Assembly (NCBI GenBank): GCA_000437555.1
Contig: FR901021.1
Location: 21,866 to 40,310, forward strand
Length of the DNA stretch: 18,445 nt
Source: Acidaminococcus sp. CAG:917
GTDB lineage: Bacteria > Bacillota > Clostridia > Christensenellales > CAG-917
Direction of reading: 5' to 3'
The number at the start of each line of letters is the position of its first letter. The stretch's first letter is position 1. A program made the position numbers and the translations under genes. Below are positions 6,476-13,595 of this stretch, in pieces. A model generated the notes under the pieces. The model worked only from the letters and a program-made list of their open reading frames with translations. It searched no databases and had not been told where the DNA came from.

Positions 6476-7810
6476 CTAACTTATCGCTTTTGATATTATC
6501 TCATCGATTTTCTCTTCATCGAGGACGCCCATAGCAAGGCAAGCTTCTTTTACGGAAATATCTTTTTCAAAAGCGTAATGCACCACTTTTGCGGACATAT
6601 CGTAGCCTATATAAGGACTGAATGCCGTGGCAAGCATAAGAGTGTTGTTTAAATATTCTTTCATCTTTTTCACATTCGGCCTTATGCCTTCGGCACAGTG
6701 AACTTTAAAGCTTTCCGTTGCCTGCGTTAAAAGACGTGCCGATTCGTATATCTTTAAAGCTATGACGGGCATAAAGACGTTCAATTCAAAATTGCCCTGA
6801 CTTGCCGCAAGCGACACTGCCGTATCGTTCCCTATGACGGAACAGGCAACCATAGTGACGGCTTCGCACTGCGTGGGATTGACTTTGCCCGGCATAATTG
6901 AGCTGCCAGGCTCGTTTGCGGGAATTGTGATTTCGCCTATTCCGCAGCGTGGACCGCTGGAGAGCCAGCGCACGTCGTTTGCTATTTTTATCATTGAAGC
7001 GGCAAGATTTTTAAGCGCGCCGTGATAGAGAAGCAAAGCGTCTTTAAAAGCCAAGGCGTGATATTTGTTGGGGCTTTCAAAAAACTTTTCGCCTGTAAAC
7101 GAGGAAAGTTCTTCAACGGCGTATTTTGCGTAGCCCGTGGGCGTGTTGATACCGCTGCCCACCGCCGTTCCGCCGAGCGGTAATACCCTGACAGAGTCTA
7201 TCGCCTTTTCGATTGCATCATTTGCCTGTTCTAATGCATATCTCCAAGCCGAAATTTCGGCAGAAAACCTGACGGGAGTGGCGTCCTGAAGATGAGTTCT
7301 GCCAACCTTGACTATGCCGTCGTATTCCTTTTCGAGCTTTTGAAAAGTACGGCAAAGTGAGTCAATATTTTTAATGAGCTGTTTTGAATTTAAAACCGCC
7401 ATAACGTGTATAGCCGTAGGAAAGACGTCGTTTGTGCTTTGGCTCATGTTGCAATCGTCGTTCGGGTGAACGTTCGCCAGATGAGCAAGCACTTCGTTTA
7501 CGTTCATATTCGTTTGCGTTCCGCTCCCCGTCTGATAGACAACCAACGGGAAGGAATCTTTATAATCCGCCCCTAACACCTTGTCGCAGGCATCGCATAT
7601 TCTGTTGCATTTTTCTTCGCTAAGTTTTCCCGCCTTGAAATTAGCCTTGGCGGCACAACGTTTGACAGTGACTATTGCCCTTATCAAATCATAAGGCATC
7701 TTGTCGCCTATTACGAAATTTTCAAGACTCCTTTGCGTCTGTGCACCCCAAAGTTTATCCGCTTCAACCTTAACCTCACCGAGGCTGTCCTTTTCAATCC
7801 TATACTCCAT
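6476..7810 (-). CDS. fumC: Class II fumarate hydratase
   Basis: Cytosolic, iron-free fumarase that interconverts fumarate and L-malate in the TCA or reductive branch. At 444 residues it is slightly shorter than E. coli FumC (467) because the N-terminus is compact. Motifs: TGSGTQTNMNVNE (94-106), SQSTND (133-138), the catalytic-His region GRTHLQDATP (170-179) and the superfamily signature GSSIMPGKVNPTQ (302-314), whose Ser is the catalytic base. The Thr-Gly-Ser-Gly-Thr-Gln and Asn-Met-Asn set favours fumarase over aspartase or argininosuccinate lyase. The ATG overlaps the upstream hydrolase by 11 nt; GGAG lies rather far away (about 14 nt), so it is probably translated by coupling. Why it sits with a hydrolase is not clear. 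Confidence 0.93.
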   Translation of the reverse strand: MEYRIEKDSLGEVKVEADKLWGAQTQRSLENFVIGDKMPYDLIRAIVTVKRCAAKANFKAGKLSEEKCNRICDACDKVLGADYKDSFPLVVYQTGSGTQTNMNVNEVLAHLANVHPNDDCNMSQSTNDVFPTAIHVMAVLNSKQLIKNIDSLCRTFQKLEKEYDGIVKVGRTHLQDATPVRFSAEISAWRYALEQANDAIEKAIDSVRVLPLGGTAVGSGINTPTGYAKYAVEELSSFTGEKFFESPNKYHALAFKDALLLYHGALKNLAASMIKIANDVRWLSSGPRCGIGEITIPANEPGSSIMPGKVNPTQCEAVTMVACSVIGNDTAVSLAASQGNFELNVFMPVIALKIYESARLLTQATESFKVHCAEGIRPNVKKMKEYLNNTLMLATAFSPYIGYDMSAKVVHYAFEKDISVKEACLAMGVLDEEKIDEIISKAIS

Positions 7811-8705
7811 AATTTTTAAAAAACTCCAGCATATTATTTGTTACAAACTCGCTCTCCTCCCACAGCGGAAAGATGACGGGATATACGTGATTTAATCTAT
7901 GTTTTTTTCCCTTTAAGTCGCAAAGCTCGTTTTCCACTCCCCTGTCGTCTAAAACTTGTTTGAAAGACAAGACCTGCCTTCTCATAAAATCTTTTTCGCC
8001 TGTCGCCATAAATACGGGCGGAAAAGACTCTACCTTGCAATTTTTTATAGTTACATAGGGCAAAAATTTATTTGTCTTATAATCCTTGCCGAAAAAGGAT
8101 TTAAGAAAAAATCCTACGGCAGGTATTTTAAGCCGCTTGCGGTAATACTCGATATCGAACACGCCGCAGATAAAGCCTGCCGCCTTAAAATCTATCTTGC
8201 TGTCAAAGCCAAGTTCGCTTTTTAACTTCTCGTCGCATTTGACGGCAAGCGCCATAGCGGCAAGATGTGCGCCCGCACTGTCGCCGACAATGTAGGCGTT
8301 GTTTAAATCAAAGCCGAATTTATCGGCATTTTTATAAACCCATTCTTGCGCATAAAACAAATCGGACAGATTGTTTGGAAAAACTCCGCTTTTGAGCAAC
8401 AGCCTGTATGAGATATTGACGACTTTATATCCCTTTGCCGCAATCTCCATACAATAGTATTTGTTGATATCCTTAGTGCCGTAATACCATGCGCCGCCGT
8501 GCACGTCTATGATGACGGGAAGCTTTTCGTTTAGTTTTCCCTCAGGATAATATACGTCAAGCAAATTATACAATTTGTCTTCGCCGTATAAAATGTCAAA
8601 AGCGCACTCTACCCCCTCGGGAGGTGACTGCGCTTTAAGACGTTTTGTATCTATTTTATTGACCAAGCCGCAAAACTTGTTTACGGCGAACTCGTGAAAT
8701 CCCAT
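7800..8705 (-). CDS. Alpha/beta hydrolase, HSL/GDXG esterase-like
   Basis: 301-residue soluble hydrolase of the hormone-sensitive-lipase type (Abhydrolase_3); such enzymes cleave short-chain esters. Visible: the oxyanion-hole motif HGGAW (69-73), the nucleophile elbow GDSAG (141-145, Ser143), the acid D239 in ATGEKDF, and the base H273 or H269 in KKHRLNH. No signal peptide. The substrate is unknown. It has its own perfect promoter directly upstream, with a predicted leader of only about 10 nt and no SD. The next in-frame ATG is far downstream, so this start stands. It overlaps fumC by 11 nt and the two form one transcription unit, possibly also read through from the ABC exporter genes, whose end is about 70 nt upstream. 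Confidence 0.85.
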   Translation of the reverse strand: MGFHEFAVNKFCGLVNKIDTKRLKAQSPPEGVECAFDILYGEDKLYNLLDVYYPEGKLNEKLPVIIDVHGGAWYYGTKDINKYYCMEIAAKGYKVVNISYRLLLKSGVFPNNLSDLFYAQEWVYKNADKFGFDLNNAYIVGDSAGAHLAAMALAVKCDEKLKSELGFDSKIDFKAAGFICGVFDIEYYRKRLKIPAVGFFLKSFFGKDYKTNKFLPYVTIKNCKVESFPPVFMATGEKDFMRRQVLSFKQVLDDRGVENELCDLKGKKHRLNHVYPVIFPLWEESEFVTNNMLEFFKNYGV

Positions 8706-8721
8706 AATTTATACCGTAAAA

Positions 8722-8750
8722 ATTATACACGATTTCATGAGCGTTGTCAA
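8722..8750 (-). promoter_or_regulatory. Perfect consensus promoter of the hydrolase-fumC unit
   Basis: On the minus strand TTGACA (8745-8750) and TATAAT (8722-8727) with a 17-bp spacer. The predicted start at about 8715 leaves a 10-nt leader, GGTATAAATT, without an SD. A 7-bp inverted repeat overlaps the -35. Confidence 0.85.
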
Positions 8751-8762
8751 TTTTGAATTGAC
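8746..8762. promoter_or_regulatory. Palindrome over the -35 box, possible operator
   Basis: GTCAATT-TTG-AATTGAC is a perfect inverted repeat (8746-8752 / 8756-8762). It covers most of the -35 hexamer of the hydrolase promoter and begins 16 nt after the end of the ABC exporter operon. No T-run follows, so a terminator is unlikely. No cognate regulator is seen nearby. Confidence 0.45.
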
Positions 8763-8777
8763 GGGATAAAAAGACCG

Positions 8778-10754
8778 TTATTCGAGCTCAAACGCTCCCG
8801 TGTAGAGCTGATAATATTTACCCTTCTGTTCGATAAGCTCTTCGTGATTGCCTCGTTCGATAATCTCGCCGTGCTCGAGCACCAAAATTACGTCGGCGTT
8901 CCTTACCGTTGAAAGGCGGTGCGCTATAACAAAAACCGTTCTGCCCTTCATAAGGTTGTTCAATCCGTTTTCAATGAGTTTTTCCGTTCTCATATCGATG
9001 GAGGAGGTCGCTTCGTCCAATATAAGCACAGGCGGGTCGGCTATGAGCGCCCTTGCTATGTTGATGAGCTGCCTTTGACCCTGCGAAAGATTTGAACCGT
9101 CCGCAGTTAGCACAGTGTCATAACCGTCGGGCAAGTGCGAAATAAAATAATCGGCGTTGGCAAGTTTTGAAGCATTCAGGACTTCCTCATCGGTAGCGTC
9201 AAGCTTTCCGTATCTGATATTTTCTCTGACCGTGTCGGTAAAGAGATGCGTATCCTGCAAAACTATTGACATAGAATGCCTTAAATCTGCCTTTTTGATT
9301 TTAGTTATGTTTATCCCGTCATAACGAATCTTGCCGTCCGGCACGTCGTAAAATCTGTTGATGAGGTTTGTTATGGTTGTCTTACCGGCGCCTGTCGAAC
9401 CGACTAGAGCGACTGTCTGACCGTCGTGAGCCCAAAGACTGATATCCTTTAAAACCGTTTTGTCGGGATTATATCCAAAAGTAACGTCGTCAAACTGCAC
9501 TTCGCCGTTGAGTTTGACAAGCGTCGTGGTTCCGTCCGCTTTATGGAAATGTTTCCACGCCCAAACACCCGTCCGCTCAGAACATTCGGTGAGCTTGCCG
9601 TTTTCGTCTTCCCTGACATTAACAAGCGTAACGTAACCTTGGTCGTCTTCCGGCTTTTGGTCTATTATATTGAAAATTCTGTTCGCACCGGCAATCGCCA
9701 TAAGAATGATATTTATCTGCTGCGACATCTGCGATATCGGCATGCTGAACTGTCTTGAGAAAAGCAAGAATGCGGTGAGCGTTCCGTAAGTTATGCCGCC
9801 TACTCCGAATACGGCGAGAACTCCGCCCAAAACAGCCGTTATGGCGAAATTGATATAAGAAAGATTGCCCAAAATCGGCATCAATATATTGGCATAAGTG
9901 TTTGCCGCACGTCCCGCTCTTTGAAGGCTGTCGTTGACGTTGTCGAAATCGATTTTCTCAAACTCCTCATGATTGAAAACCTTGACGACTTTTTGTCCCT
10001 CGATATGTTCTTCTATAAAGCCGTTCGTCTTGCCTAGCTGCATTTGCTGAGCCATAAAGTATCTGCTTGAGCGTCCGCCTATCTTGCTGACAAGGAAAAA
10101 CATAATTGCAAGCATTATTATTATAGTAGCGGTAAGAATCGGGCTTAAAACCATCATGGCGATAAATATTGCGACAATCGTAAGCGTAGACGAAACGAGA
10201 GTGGGCAAACCGTTTGTCAAAAATTCTCTGACAGTGTCGGTATCGTTGGTGTAACAGCTCATTATATCGCCGTGCGTATGCGTATCGAAATACCTGATAG
10301 GAAGCTTTTGCATATGCTCAAACATCTCGTTTCTGAGATTTTCCAGAATTTTGGAGGAAGCATAAACGCCTATCCTGTTCGCTCCGTACGTCGACATACC
10401 GCCGACAAAATATATAGCCGCCATAACGCATATCATGCCGATAAACTGCGGGTAAGCAACGGTTGTGCTTCCCTCCGCCAAAGGCATAATATAATTGTCG
10501 ATTACGGTTGAAAGCAAAACAGTTCCCGCCACGTTTGCGCCGACGTTGAGAACGTAAAAAATAGCAATGAGAATATAACAGCCCTTGTATTTTGCCATCT
10601 CCTTAAAAATACGCTTGATGACGCTCGCCATATGTTGGCGTTTGGCTTTTCTTTCCTGCTTATATTTTGCTCTATCCTCAGGCGAGAGCTCTTTTAACTG
10701 CTGTCTCGTCATTTTACCGAATTTGTGCTGAGGGCTAAATTTTTCTTCGCTCAT
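8778..10754 (-). CDS. ABC exporter half-transporter, catalytic subunit (BmrD-like)
   Basis: 658-residue type IV ABC exporter subunit with an N-terminal transmembrane domain (from about residue 55) and a C-terminal ATPase. The nucleotide site is canonical: Walker A GSTGAGKTT 452-460, Q500, Walker B VLILDE 576-581 with catalytic E581, and H-loop H612. The signature is LSQGQ (556-560) instead of LSGGQ; in such heterodimers this serves the degenerate site of the partner. A charged N-terminal extension (1-50) and an insertion between the domains (about 372-424, with TGVWAWKH) are features I associate with Clostridia members of this family. It starts 1 nt after the stop of the other half, with AGGGGGTGG as SD. 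Multidrug or lipid export is likely; the substrate is not determinable. Confidence 0.93.
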   Translation of the reverse strand: MSEEKFSPQHKFGKMTRQQLKELSPEDRAKYKQERKAKRQHMASVIKRIFKEMAKYKGCYILIAIFYVLNVGANVAGTVLLSTVIDNYIMPLAEGSTTVAYPQFIGMICVMAAIYFVGGMSTYGANRIGVYASSKILENLRNEMFEHMQKLPIRYFDTHTHGDIMSCYTNDTDTVREFLTNGLPTLVSSTLTIVAIFIAMMVLSPILTATIIIMLAIMFFLVSKIGGRSSRYFMAQQMQLGKTNGFIEEHIEGQKVVKVFNHEEFEKIDFDNVNDSLQRAGRAANTYANILMPILGNLSYINFAITAVLGGVLAVFGVGGITYGTLTAFLLFSRQFSMPISQMSQQINIILMAIAGANRIFNIIDQKPEDDQGYVTLVNVREDENGKLTECSERTGVWAWKHFHKADGTTTLVKLNGEVQFDDVTFGYNPDKTVLKDISLWAHDGQTVALVGSTGAGKTTITNLINRFYDVPDGKIRYDGINITKIKKADLRHSMSIVLQDTHLFTDTVRENIRYGKLDATDEEVLNASKLANADYFISHLPDGYDTVLTADGSNLSQGQRQLINIARALIADPPVLILDEATSSIDMRTEKLIENGLNNLMKGRTVFVIAHRLSTVRNADVILVLEHGEIIERGNHEELIEQKGKYYQLYTGAFELE

Positions 10755-10755
10755 A

Positions 10756-12570
10756 TTATTCCACCCCCTGTTTTTGCAAATTGTAAACTTCCTGATAAAT
10801 CTCGTTGGATTTCAAAAGTTCGTCGTGAGTTCCCACCCCGACTATTTCGCCGTCGTTGAGAACGATAATTCTGTCGGCGTCGGCAACGGACGTGACTCTC
10901 TGCGCTATGATAAAAACGGTTATGTGATTAAATTTATCCTTTAGCGCTTCTCTTATCTTTTTATCGGTAGCGGTATCGACTGCCGAAGTCGAATCGTCGA
11001 GTATCATTATTTTGGGGTGCTTTAAAAGTGCACGAGCAATACAGAGTCTTTGTTTTTGACCGCCCGACACGTTAACGCCGCCCTGTCCGAGGTCGGTTTG
11101 GTATCCTTGCGGGAAAGACTCGATAAAGTCATGCGCCTGCGCCGCGCGGCATACCTCGTATATTTCCTCATCGGTGGCATTTTCGTTGCCCCATTTAAGA
11201 TTTTCTTTTATTGTTCCCGAAAAAAGAACGTTTTTTTGCAAAACCATTGCAACGCTATCACGGAGATTTTTGAGCGAATATTCCCTGACGTCGTGTCCGC
11301 CCACCTTTACGCTGCCGCTCAGAACGTCGTAAAGACGTGGTATAAGCTGAACGAACGTGCTTTTCGACGAGCCCGTTCCGCCGATAATACCTATAGTTTC
11401 ACCCGACTTGATTTTGATATTCGTCTTTTTCAGGTTTAAATTGTCCTTGTTTTTGCTGTAAGAAAATTCGACGTCGTCAAACTCCACTTCGCCGTTCTCG
11501 ACTGTGAGCGATTTATCGGCATTCTCGTCGGTAATATCTATTTTTTCGTCGAACACTTCGACTATACGCTGTGCACTCGCCCTCGACATAACAATCATTA
11601 TCATGACAAAGCCTATCATCATAAGGGACGTCAAAATTTGCGTGATGTATGAAATAAACGCCGTGAGGTCACCGTAATACATTCTGCCGGCAATAATCTT
11701 GTTCCCTCCGAAATAGGTCGTCAAAATCATACAGGTATACACGACAAGCTGCATAACGGGCATTGCGATGACTATCATTTTTTCTGCCTTAAGCTGAAGC
11801 CTTTGACATTCTGAAGAAACCTGTCTGAATTTTTCCGTTTCGTGGTCTTCTCTGACAAATGATTTTACCACTCTTATCGCCGTCAGATTTTCCTGCGTCG
11901 TGATGTTAAGTTTATCGTATTTTTTGAGCATCGCCAAAAATCTCGGAAATCCGATTGCGGCAAGCGACGCCAGCGTAATTGCAAGCACGGGCACGGCGCC
12001 GAGGAATATGAGAGCAAGTTCGGCGTCAATCGTCACCGCCATAAGTATGGCAAGCACAAGCATAACGGGCGCTCTGAAGCATATTCTCAAAAACATCATA
12101 TAAGTATTCTGCACGTTGGTCACGTCGGTGGTAAGCCTTGTAACCAAAGAAGCGGTGCTGAATTTATCCATATTCAAAAAGGAGAAATCCTGAATTTTAT
12201 AAAACTCTTTCCTTCTGACGTTTCTGCCGAATCCCGTAGCGGCAACGGCGGCAAATCTTCCCGAAAGTATGCCGCAACAAAGCGAACAGATTGCCATTGC
12301 CACCATTATCGCCCCTACCGTGCAAATGTAGGCGATACGGTTGTTCATAGTGAAGAAATAGACGTCTAAATTTCCGAATGACAAAATCAAATTGTAAGTG
12401 CTTAAATCGGTATCCATTCCCACGTTTATGATTTGCGCCATAAGCAAAGGAATTAGCACTTCAAATACGACTTCAAAAACTATAAAGAAAGGGGCAAGAA
12501 ACGAGGCTTTTTTATATTCTCCCACGCACCCCAAAAGTTTTTTTAACGTGTGTTTGTTTTCTTTTTTCAT
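10756..12570 (-). CDS. ABC exporter half-transporter with degenerate ATP site (BmrC/TM287-like)
   Basis: 604-residue type IV ABC exporter half. Its own site is degenerate: Walker A GGTGSSKST (397-405) is kept, but Walker B ends LDD (524-526), with Asp526 in place of the catalytic Glu, and the H-loop reads IIAQR with Gln557 in place of His. The signature VSGGQ (501-505) and Q445 are intact and would complete the active site of the partner encoded next. This is the known asymmetry of BmrCD and TM287/288 heterodimers. I chose ATG 12570, preceded by AGGTGA (12575-12580); an upstream TTG at 12621 lies inside the promoter -35 and is not a real start. No MarR/TetR regulator sits beside the operon. 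Confidence 0.92.
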   Translation of the reverse strand: MKKENKHTLKKLLGCVGEYKKASFLAPFFIVFEVVFEVLIPLLMAQIINVGMDTDLSTYNLILSFGNLDVYFFTMNNRIAYICTVGAIMVAMAICSLCCGILSGRFAAVAATGFGRNVRRKEFYKIQDFSFLNMDKFSTASLVTRLTTDVTNVQNTYMMFLRICFRAPVMLVLAILMAVTIDAELALIFLGAVPVLAITLASLAAIGFPRFLAMLKKYDKLNITTQENLTAIRVVKSFVREDHETEKFRQVSSECQRLQLKAEKMIVIAMPVMQLVVYTCMILTTYFGGNKIIAGRMYYGDLTAFISYITQILTSLMMIGFVMIMIVMSRASAQRIVEVFDEKIDITDENADKSLTVENGEVEFDDVEFSYSKNKDNLNLKKTNIKIKSGETIGIIGGTGSSKSTFVQLIPRLYDVLSGSVKVGGHDVREYSLKNLRDSVAMVLQKNVLFSGTIKENLKWGNENATDEEIYEVCRAAQAHDFIESFPQGYQTDLGQGGVNVSGGQKQRLCIARALLKHPKIMILDDSTSAVDTATDKKIREALKDKFNHITVFIIAQRVTSVADADRIIVLNDGEIVGVGTHDELLKSNEIYQEVYNLQKQGVE

Positions 12571-12593
12571 GTAATCACCTGATAATACATACC

Positions 12594-12621
12594 ATTTTAA
12601 GCAAAAAAAATATATAGTCAA
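12594..12621 (-). promoter_or_regulatory. Promoter of the ABC exporter operon
   Basis: On the minus strand TTGACT (12616-12621) and TAAAAT (12594-12599) with a 16-bp spacer. The predicted start at about 12587 gives a 17-nt leader containing the SD. An inverted repeat CAAGC-7-GCTTG (12619-12635) overlaps the -35 and could be a repressor site, though five pairs is weak support. Confidence 0.6.
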
Positions 12622-12817
12622 GCAACAAAAGCTTGTTTTTATTCATTTTACTATTAAATTTATTTATTATATATATAAAAAATACCCCTAAATAATCTGG
12701 CATATACCTAAATTTTAAAGCGCTTGGATATAACTATAAACCGTTTAAAACTAAAAAGATTTCCGATTTGTGCGATATAACTTATCGGGGTAAAATTAAA
12801 ATTCCTTTTGCTTTGCA

Positions 12818-12846
12818 TTGACTTTTTTAAAAGAAAAATATATATT
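12818..12846 (+). promoter_or_regulatory. Promoter of the 56-residue ORF
   Basis: TTGACT (12818-12823) and TATATT (12841-12846) with a 17-bp spacer, 5 of 6 matches each. By the normal -10 to +1 distance transcription starts at 12853, which is the A of the ATG. The rest of the AT-rich gap 12622-12817 shows nothing I can assign. Confidence 0.6.
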
Positions 12847-12852
12847 TAAACT

Positions 12853-13023
12853 ATGATAAATCTCAGCTTAAACGGAAAAGATATGTCCTTTGAAAACGTT
12901 GAAACGGCAATAAATTTCATAGCGTTTGAACACTATCCCCTAACCGTAAAAACTCAAAACGGCACCGAGACGTTTTCCTCATTCGACAATGCAAAAGATT
13001 TTCTTATATCGTTAAATCAATGA
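12853..13023 (+). CDS. Putative small protein of 56 residues, unknown function
   Basis: I do not recognise this protein. It begins MINLSLNGKD and ends FLISLNQ; no hydrophobic segment, no cysteine, mildly acidic, and it is likely to be soluble with a mix of strands and a helix (SFENVETAINFIAF). Codon choice resembles the neighbouring genes rather than random AT-rich DNA, and the frame runs from ATG to TGA. A good promoter places the transcript start on the ATG itself, so the mRNA would be leaderless; there is no SD. An internal ATG at 12883 with a weak GGAAAAG upstream would give 46 residues. The bidirectional hairpin at 13172-13200 could end it. It could also be a chance ORF. Confidence 0.55.
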   Translation: MINLSLNGKDMSFENVETAINFIAFEHYPLTVKTQNGTETFSSFDNAKDFLISLNQ

Positions 13024-13171
13024 TTTTCAGCAAACCGTTTCCTATGCTTTATACCTTTTTAAAGATAATGTGAACAGCCCGATTTCTTTCAAAATTTTAA
13101 CTCTGAGTTTTTTGCTGGTAAACAAAAAATAATTTTATAGATTTTAAAAATTTTAAACTGTTTTTACAAAA

Positions 13172-13200
13172 TAAAAATCCGCCGTTTCGGCGGATTTTTA
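13172..13200. terminator. Bidirectional intrinsic terminator
   Basis: AAAAATCCGCCG (13173-13184) pairs with CGGCGGATTTTT (13188-13199) around TTT. It is symmetric, so both strands end in a T-run. On minus it lies 16 nt after the stop of the 75-residue membrane protein; on plus about 150 nt after the 56-residue ORF. Between 13024 and 13171 only AT-rich, gene-free DNA is seen. Confidence 0.88.
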
Positions 13201-13215
13201 TTCTTCTTTTACTGC

Positions 13216-13443
13216 TTAAGCTATACGCAAAATGCTTCCTCTTACAATCATAAGAATAAGGTCGATAATCCAAAGAATGAATCCGCCACCGATAAGACGA
13301 ATGATACCGAAAACAATTCCGAGACCGCCGTCCATAATTCTTGTGATAGCTCCGAGCAACCAAGCGGTTACAGGGATAATTGCGAGAATAATTGAAACAA
13401 TTCTGCCTAAACCAAAGTAGTCCTTTTTAGCACCTTTTCCCAT
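13216..13443 (-). CDS. Small hydrophobic membrane protein (75 residues), unknown function
   Basis: Function not recognised; similar small, Gly/Ile-rich membrane proteins occur across Bacillota and Mollicutes as conserved hypotheticals. After a short basic N-terminus (MGKGAKKDYFGLGR) comes one hydrophobic segment (about 14-34, ending TAWLLGAI). A second hydrophobic stretch (about 40-68) can fold as a Gly-rich turn plus the helix FILWIIDLILMIV. No cleavable signal is apparent. The start is well supported: GGAGGT lies 6 nt before the ATG, and an extended -10 promoter precedes it. It is a stand-alone unit with its own terminator, between unrelated genes. Confidence 0.82.
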   Translation of the reverse strand: MGKGAKKDYFGLGRIVSIILAIIPVTAWLLGAITRIMDGGLGIVFGIIRLIGGGFILWIIDLILMIVRGSILRIA

Positions 13444-13463
13444 TTTTTACCTCCATTGTCATA

Positions 13464-13492
13464 ATTTTATCACAAAATTTCGAAATAGTAAA
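13464..13492 (-). promoter_or_regulatory. Extended -10 promoter of the 75-residue membrane protein gene
   Basis: On the minus strand TTTACT (13487-13492), 17-bp spacer, TAAAAT (13464-13469) with TG one base before it. The predicted leader is about 14 nt and includes GGAGG. Confidence 0.6.
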
Positions 13493-13595
13493 TACCTATT
13501 TGAAATCTTATTAATATTTATCTTGTGCAGGCGACAGACGGATATTCCTCTTTTACCGTCGCGCGAAAAAAAAGCAATAAATATCTGCGCTTTAC

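Noticed and set aside
6834..7025. Several 60-130 residue ORFs opposite fumC, the ABC genes and the gcv genes (for example 11050-11439 plus)
   Set aside because: They are antisense shadows of well-supported genes, without SDs or family motifs.
12571..12621. N-terminal extension of the first ABC exporter gene to a TTG at 12621
   Set aside because: That TTG lies within the promoter -35 (TTGACT) and has no SD; ATG 12570 has AGGTGA at good spacing.
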